Assembly: GCA_964503045.1 (NCBI GenBank)
Contig: CAZCZI010000005.1
Span: 62,001-126,000 of the forward strand
DNA length: 64,000 nt
DNA from: CAYZJR01 sp964503045
GTDB taxonomy: Bacteria; Cyanobacteriota; Vampirovibrionia; Obscuribacterales; Obscuribacteraceae
Direction of reading: 5' to 3'
Shown: positions 59,360 through 64,000 of the stretch, one piece after another
Numbering within the stretch: position 1 is the first letter of the stretch
How the letters are laid out: every line of letters begins with the position of its first letter
Program-made: the position numbers and the translations under genes
Notes under the pieces: model-generated
The model's input: only the letters and a program-made list of their open reading frames with translations
The model's database searches: none
Told to the model about the DNA's origin: nothing

Positions 59360-59365
59360 CTTTAT

Positions 59366-61384
59366 TTACCTCCAGAAGTAGGCAATCCAGGTCAGACCGA
59401 TTACCGCAGCAAAGATGATGAGCGCGTAGTACTGCCCCCTGCCGTTTTGCGTGTATTTGAGAACTTCACCAGTTCCCATGGTGACGGTTGCTGAGAAGTT
59501 GACCATGTTGTCGACGATGTATTCGTCGATAAGGCGCCAAATTAATTGATAGAGCTCGAGGATGGTCTTGGCGGCTTTAAGGTACATGTCGTCAAACCAC
59601 CACTTGTTAAACGAAAGCTGGTAGATGAACTTGATCAGCGGATTGGTGCTATTTGCAATCGAGCTGTTGACAGTCATGTAGCGTGCGTAATAGATGAGGT
59701 ACGCGATGCCGAAGCCTGCCAAAGCAATGGCCACCGAGCCAACCATGGCCGACACGTGAAGCGTCTCGAAGTGCGGTCCTGAAGGACCGTAGACGAATGA
59801 TGCGAAGTGGTTTGGCTGTGGGGTCTCGTTGCCGATTGAGGCAAAGTTGAAACCCAAAAGGCCCGATGTAATTGAAGGCAATGCAAGCGCCACAAGCGGC
59901 ATGGTCATTGCGCCGGGAGATTCATGCGGGTGTGCGTCGCCGCGGTACTCACCCACAAAAGTGAGGAAGAACACGCGAAACATATAGAATGCAGTCAAGC
60001 CCGCAGTTAGAAGCAAGACGCCACCGATTAAGGGGTTTGCATGAAGTGCGGCGCCGACGATTTCGTCTTTGGAGAAGAATCCGCTAAAGGGAAGAACGCC
60101 CGAAATTGAGATGGTGCCAATCAAGAAGCACCACGCAGTGATTGGCATCTTATTGAAGAGCCCACCCATTTTGCGAATGTCTTGTTCGCCGTGCAAACCG
60201 TGAATCACTGCGCCGCTGCACAGGAAGAGCATGGCTTTGAAGAAGGCGTGATTGAAGAGGTGAAACATCCCACCAGTAAAGGCGCCAACTCCCAACCCGA
60301 CAAACATGTAGCCGAGTTGCGAGCACGTAGACCAAGCCAATACGCGTTTGATATCGAACTGGCTCATGCCGATGGTGGCTGCCATAAAGGCTGTGAATGC
60401 GCCGAATCCTGCCACCCATTGCAGAGCAAAACTGGCGGTAGAACCATCTGGGGTGAGGAACATTGGATATGCACGCGCAACCAAATACACACCAGCGGCG
60501 ACCATGGTGGCGGCATGGATGAGGGCGGAGATTGGAGTGGGGCCTTCCATCGCGTCAGGCAACCAAACGTGCAGAGGAAACTGCGCTGATTTCGCCATCG
60601 GACCCATGAAGATAAGAAGGGCGATAGTCGTAAGCGATGTCACTCCAAGACCGGTGGCGATCATTGTGTTGTTGGCAATCGCTTTTGTGATCGCGCCTGC
60701 AATGTCAAAACCCTGCGGGTCCGAGAAGGCAAGCAGTGTATGCGGGTTTGTTACCCCACCCCAGCAGTCGCGCGTCGCTGCAAGAAACAGAAGAATGCCA
60801 AGCAGAAATCCGAAGTCGCCGATTCTGTTGACAACGAACGCTTTCAAACAAGCTTCAGCAGCCGAAGTCTTGTACCACCAGAAACCGATAAGGAAGTAAC
60901 TGCAGACTCCGACGAGTTCCCAGAAACCATACATTTGGAAGAGGTTTGTCGAAACAACCAATCCCAACATCGAACCGGTAAACAAAGAAAGGTATGCGTA
61001 AAAGCGGGAATATCCAGGATCTTCACGCATGTAGCCATGTGTATATATTTGCACCAGCAAGCTGACTGATGTCACCACCAATAGCATCATCGACGAGAGG
61101 TTGTCGATCAAAAAACCGACTGACAAGACGATGTCTTTTGATTGAAACCAGACGTAGTTTTTCTGGTAACCAAGCGCCGTCAAATTGGGGTCGACATGAC
61201 CATTCAACGCCAAGAATATGAGCACTGAATGGACGAATCCGATAAATATTGTTCCAACCGAGAGCACCATGGATAGGGTCTTTGAATGTCGCGCCCCCAT
61301 GATGATCAAAAAACCGGATATGAAAGGTGCAGCGACGATCCACCAGGCATTGTGAATTGCGTGCGTCAATAATTCCGAATCCAA
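59366..61384 (-). CDS. nuoL: NADH-quinone oxidoreductase subunit L
   Basis: 672 residues from TTG 61384 (GGAGAG upstream). A proton-pumping antiporter-like membrane subunit of Complex I with about 15-16 helices and the long C-terminal lateral helix region. Family blocks seen: Y-M-R-E-D-P-G-Y-S-R-F-Y-A-Y, G-W/F-W-E-L-V-G-V-C-S-Y-F-L-I-G, K-S-A-Q-F-P-L-H-V-W-L-P-D-A-M-E-G-P-T-P-I-S-A-L-I-H-A-A-T-M-V in pieces, and H-A-F-F-K-A-L/M-L-F-L. Co-transcribed with the His-rich gene. nuoM is divergent, not downstream. Confidence 0.95.
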   Translation of the reverse strand: MDSELLTHAIHNAWWIVAAPFISGFLIIMGARHSKTLSMVLSVGTIFIGFVHSVLIFLALNGHVDPNLTALGYQKNYVWFQSKDIVLSVGFLIDNLSSMMLLVVTSVSLLVQIYTHGYMREDPGYSRFYAYLSLFTGSMLGLVVSTNLFQMYGFWELVGVCSYFLIGFWWYKTSAAEACLKAFVVNRIGDFGFLLGILLFLAATRDCWGGVTNPHTLLAFSDPQGFDIAGAITKAIANNTMIATGLGVTSLTTIALLIFMGPMAKSAQFPLHVWLPDAMEGPTPISALIHAATMVAAGVYLVARAYPMFLTPDGSTASFALQWVAGFGAFTAFMAATIGMSQFDIKRVLAWSTCSQLGYMFVGLGVGAFTGGMFHLFNHAFFKAMLFLCSGAVIHGLHGEQDIRKMGGLFNKMPITAWCFLIGTISISGVLPFSGFFSKDEIVGAALHANPLIGGVLLLTAGLTAFYMFRVFFLTFVGEYRGDAHPHESPGAMTMPLVALALPSITSGLLGFNFASIGNETPQPNHFASFVYGPSGPHFETLHVSAMVGSVAIALAGFGIAYLIYYARYMTVNSSIANSTNPLIKFIYQLSFNKWWFDDMYLKAAKTILELYQLIWRLIDEYIVDNMVNFSATVTMGTGEVLKYTQNGRGQYYALIIFAAVIGLTWIAYFWR

Positions 61385-61751
61385 AGCTCTCTCCAGGTTT
61401 TACAGAAGCTGCCAAGTTATAGATCCAAGAGGATCAACTACAAACTATACATTCATGCAGGGGGGACGGGCTGCGGTGTTCCATTAATAATGCTGTGATT
61501 ATTGACGGTCGGGTTGCAAGCAGATCGGCTTGCATCTTGAATACTTTAAACTGGTGGCACCCGTCGGCAATTGGCTGTTCATGAGTTCTTCGCAACTATC
61601 TTTCGGTTGTGAGTGAAAAGATTTTTCTTTTCAATAATTCTTCAAGGGGCTCTTTCTTGGGTTTCTTAGGTATTTTCGCTTTTACCGACCTTGCTGTTAT
61701 CGATATACTGTGGGCGCTCGGGCCCTTATTTCGAAGGAAGAAGTAAACAGC
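61385..61751. other. divergent regulatory region between nuoL and nuoM (367 bases)
   Basis: Contains a 7-bp hairpin TGCAAGC/GCTTGCA (61515-61534) and the nuoM promoter candidate (61681-61709). No coding sequence recognised. It must carry the promoters of both nuo genes, so a shared regulator is possible. Confidence 0.55.
61681..61709 (+). promoter_or_regulatory. putative nuoM promoter
   Basis: TTTACC (61681-61686) and TATACT (61704-61709) with an ideal 17-base spacer; five of six match at -10 and four of six at -35. The predicted transcription start (~61716) lies after the GTG at 61710, which supports placing the nuoM start at 61752. Confidence 0.5.
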
Positions 61752-63281
61752 GTGGAACCACAACACCTAGTCTTGTCCCTCTTGTTTATCCCGTTGGGAG
61801 CGGCAATTGCAATTGGGTGCTTGCCTGATGCTTTGTCTCGAAAGTTGAGCATCCTGACGAGCGGATTGATGGTGGCGTTTTCGATGTGGATTTGGTACTG
61901 CTTCAAGCCAAACACAGCGCTTCAATTCGTCGATCGTTTCACATGGTTTACGCAACCTTTTCCAGTCAATTTCTACGTCGGGGTTGATGGGCTGAGCCTG
62001 GCAATGGTCTTGATGACAACCATCGTAACCATGGCTGCCGTCATTGCCAGCGACTCCATTAAGACGCGTCCGAAACTTTACTACAGCATGCTGATGCTCT
62101 TGACCTTTTCGGTGCTCGGCGTGTTCTGCTCGCAAGACTTGCTCCAATTCTTCGTCATGTTCGAGTTGGAACTCATCCCCATGTACATCCTGATTGCCGT
62201 CTGGGGCGGCGCGCGCAGGCAATATGCAGCGACCAAGTTTTTGATATATACGTTTTGCGGCGGGTTGTGCATGCTCGCCGGACTGCTCTACATGTATACA
62301 CAGATCAGCGCGGAAGGAAATGGCGTGCCGTCATTTGCGATGCAGCTTCTCGCAAATAAATCGCAGGCGCTGCCGAGAATGACGCAAACACTCGCGTGCC
62401 TTGGTTTCTTCCTTGCCTTCATCATCAAGCTTCCATCATTTCCATTCCATACATGGTTGCCTGATGCGCACGTCGAGGCACCAACCCCGATATCAATGAT
62501 TCTGGCCGGCATTCTTCTTAAGATGGGATCTTACGGTCTCGTTCGAATCTGCCTGGGCTTCTTCCCCGAGTTTTTCGTCGAGTACGGCCCGTGGGTAATG
62601 GCGCTTGGTGCGTTCAATATAGTTTGGGGTGCAATCGCGTGTCTTGTGCAAACCGACATGAAGCGCATCATCGCATTCTCCAGCGTAAGCCACATGGGAT
62701 TCATTCTTTTAGGTCTCGGCGCCCTTCATGGAGCAGCCCTTAGCGGAGCCGTTTTCCAGATGGTGAGCCACGGATTTATTTCGGCAATGCTCTTCTTTTT
62801 GGTGGGAACAATCTATGAGCGTTGTCACACCAGGCAACTGCCCGAGATTGGCGGCGGTTTGGCGAAGCAGATGCCCTGTCTCTTTTATTTCTGGATGTTT
62901 GCGACAATGGCAAACCTCGGCTTGCCGGCGTTGTCCGGTTTTGTCGGCGAGACGGCTGTATTTTACGGTTCGTACTCTTCGTACACTGCTCAGCTTTCGG
63001 TCAGCGCACCGCTGGTGCAGGCAGTAATCGCGCTTGCATGTACTGGCGTGATTCTGACAGCGGGCTATATGTTGTGGCTCCTGAAGCGGCTTTTCTATGG
63101 TCCGGAACAACCGAAATGGGTTGGTCATTTGCATGACGCAACCATGAACGAACGACTTGTAGGATACGGTCTCTCGTTTTTGATTTTGGGACTTGGTATT
63201 TATCCGCTGCTTCTCACGCACATCTACTGGCAGACTGCTGAAACGATCGCAAGAAACGCGCTGTCCAAGTTGGTGATGTAA
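61752..63281 (+). CDS. nuoM: NADH-quinone oxidoreductase subunit M
   Basis: 509 residues from GTG 61752; the longer GTG at 61710 would precede the predicted transcript start. A Complex I antiporter-like subunit with about 14 helices. Signatures: D-G-L-S-L-A-M-V-L-M-T, F-F-V-M-F-E-L-E-L-I-P-M-Y (key Glu), K-L-P-S-F-P-F-H-T-W-L-P-D-A-H-V-E-A-P-T in pieces, L-A-G-I-L-L-K-M-G-S-Y-G-L, R-I-I-A-F-S-S-V-S-H-M-G-F. Read away from nuoL. Pumps protons during NADH or ferredoxin oxidation to quinone; menaquinone is likely, given mqnD. Confidence 0.95.
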   Translation: MEPQHLVLSLLFIPLGAAIAIGCLPDALSRKLSILTSGLMVAFSMWIWYCFKPNTALQFVDRFTWFTQPFPVNFYVGVDGLSLAMVLMTTIVTMAAVIASDSIKTRPKLYYSMLMLLTFSVLGVFCSQDLLQFFVMFELELIPMYILIAVWGGARRQYAATKFLIYTFCGGLCMLAGLLYMYTQISAEGNGVPSFAMQLLANKSQALPRMTQTLACLGFFLAFIIKLPSFPFHTWLPDAHVEAPTPISMILAGILLKMGSYGLVRICLGFFPEFFVEYGPWVMALGAFNIVWGAIACLVQTDMKRIIAFSSVSHMGFILLGLGALHGAALSGAVFQMVSHGFISAMLFFLVGTIYERCHTRQLPEIGGGLAKQMPCLFYFWMFATMANLGLPALSGFVGETAVFYGSYSSYTAQLSVSAPLVQAVIALACTGVILTAGYMLWLLKRLFYGPEQPKWVGHLHDATMNERLVGYGLSFLILGLGIYPLLLTHIYWQTAETIARNALSKLVM

Positions 63282-63293
63282 AAGGCTCTCACT

Positions 63294-63325
63294 GATCCTT
63301 CAATGATCCTTCAATGATCTTTCAC
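63294..63325. repeat. 11-bp tandem repeat (TGATCCTTCAA)
   Basis: Two perfect copies (63294-63304, 63305-63315) and a third with one change, spanning the 3' end of the VWA gene and the gap to nuoM. Recent slippage is likely. Confidence 0.75.
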
Positions 63326-64000
63326 TGGTTCCATCTTTTGTAACTCCACCGGCGTCTCGGTGTTGATTGGGTTTGGCGTTGGTTTGTCGGTGTTGGTGTT
63401 TGAGTTGGGCTCTTCAGGCGCTGACGGCTTTATGATCACGCGTCCCGAAACAGCTTGGTTGATGCTGGCAGAGACGCTTTTGATTAGGTCGGCGGCGGTG
63501 TTTGCATCGTAGTACTTGCCGCCGGACCCTTTGGCGATGCAGTCGAGTTTCTTTCGTGCGTCCGGCTGTCGCTTCAGATCCACGCCCACGACATCTACCT
63601 TTAGTTTGATACCACGCATCGGCAAAGTCATGATGTAGGCGCAGGGGTCTTGATTGCAGGTGTCTTCTCCGTCTGTGATGAGAATCAAAACTTTTTTGCC
63701 GTACACATCTCTGAAGTCATCTTCGGCAGCTTGTTTGATAGCGTAAGTAAGAGGAGTCATGCCCATCGGTTTGAGTTCTTGCACGCGGCGCATGATCGAA
63801 CCGCGATTACCGTGACCGATCGGAACCATCAAAGCCGACGCGCTACAGTCAAACAGCGGGTTGTCGGGGGTGCGAGTATGACCGAAGACACGCAGTCCGA
63901 CGTTTACATCGTTTGGAATTTTGAGCATCGCATCGTGCATCACTTGTTTTGCAGCATCCATTTTTTGGATGCTGCCGCCAAGGTTTTCTTTCATGCTGAA
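63311..64000 (-). CDS. VWA-domain protein, C-terminal part (5' end outside window)
   Basis: The frame stays open to the window edge, and the residues before the internal ATG 63994 read S-M preceded by F, so the MIDAS start (D-x-S-x-S/M) is cut by the edge. The VWA domain continues with G-L-R-V-F-G-H, G-M-T-P-L-T-Y-A-I (MIDAS Thr), L-I-L-I-T-D-G-E-D-T-C-N (MIDAS Asp) and G-V-D-L. The C-terminus is a Pro/Asn/Thr linker. Such proteins bind Mg-dependent partners, often in the envelope. Convergent with nuoM. Confidence 0.85.
   Translation of the reverse strand, partial: FSMKENLGGSIQKMDAAKQVMHDAMLKIPNDVNVGLRVFGHTRTPDNPLFDCSASALMVPIGHGNRGSIMRRVQELKPMGMTPLTYAIKQAAEDDFRDVYGKKVLILITDGEDTCNQDPCAYIMTLPMRGIKLKVDVVGVDLKRQPDARKKLDCIAKGSGGKYYDANTAADLIKSVSASINQAVSGRVIIKPSAPEEPNSNTNTDKPTPNPINTETPVELQKMEPVKDH

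Overview
The window looks like chromosomal DNA from a draft genome of a non-photosynthetic relative of the Cyanobacteria, in the Melainabacteria / Candidatus Obscuribacterales range. This is an inference, not a phylogenetic result. It rests on meso-DAP peptidoglycan synthesis (MurE), a futalosine-type menaquinone enzyme (MqnD-like), Complex I subunits, 2-oxoacid:ferredoxin oxidoreductase, abundant TPR proteins, Ser/Thr kinases with leucine-rich repeats, an LCP protein and many unassigned secreted proteins. A run of 100 N at 52264-52363, flanked by the same 55 bases on both sides, shows a scaffolded assembly. No integrase, transposase, rRNA or CRISPR array was found.

Layout. 1-7.7 kb: end of a TPR gene, small secreted proteins, a metallo-beta-lactamase-fold hydrolase, prs, a PLP lyase, a coiled-coil protein, a Gly-rich secreted protein and two tandem secreted paralogues. 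7.7-14.5 kb: comF, hemL, a thioredoxin-fold protein, a 2-Cys peroxiredoxin, rplU-rpmA and murE. 14.7-20.4 kb: a compact plus-strand run with a DUF4388-like protein, polysaccharide deacetylase, MoxR ATPase, a metallopeptidase-like/VWA protein and a PlsC-type acyltransferase. 20.5-27.5 kb: three consecutive membrane Ser/Thr kinases with extracytoplasmic LRRs. 27.7-33.9 kb: an FAD dehydrogenase, a TPR protein and two tandem alpha/beta hydrolases.

33.9-34.7 kb holds the most striking locus. A promoter is followed within a few bases by a 17-codon leader peptide in which leucine codons alternate with other residues and five of the six leucine codons appear. Next come a structured segment, a 10-codon ORF with a near-perfect Shine-Dalgarno, and five tandem tRNA genes. 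The five anticodons (GAG, TAA, CAG, CAA, TAG) cover all six leucine codons. The tRNAs have leucine-type D arms but a 5-nt variable loop in place of the long arm normal for bacterial tRNA-Leu. The arrangement suggests a leucine-responsive, self-contained alternative tRNA-Leu set.

34.7-43 kb: small membrane proteins, a GH75-like protein with a possible (TG)n frameshift at its start, secreted paralogues, mqnD, a DUF1152 protein and a GNAT protein. 43-51 kb: a DUF900 lipoprotein esterase, two overlapping zinc metallopeptidases (metzincin-like and ATLF-like), transaldolase, an LCP protein and a ribbon-helix-helix protein. 51-55 kb: a hybrid histidine kinase split by the assembly gap. 55.6-64 kb: korB-korA, nuoL with a His-rich membrane protein, a divergent nuoM, and the end of a VWA protein that runs off the window. 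Energy metabolism is therefore clustered at the right end, and cell-envelope and signalling functions fill the middle.
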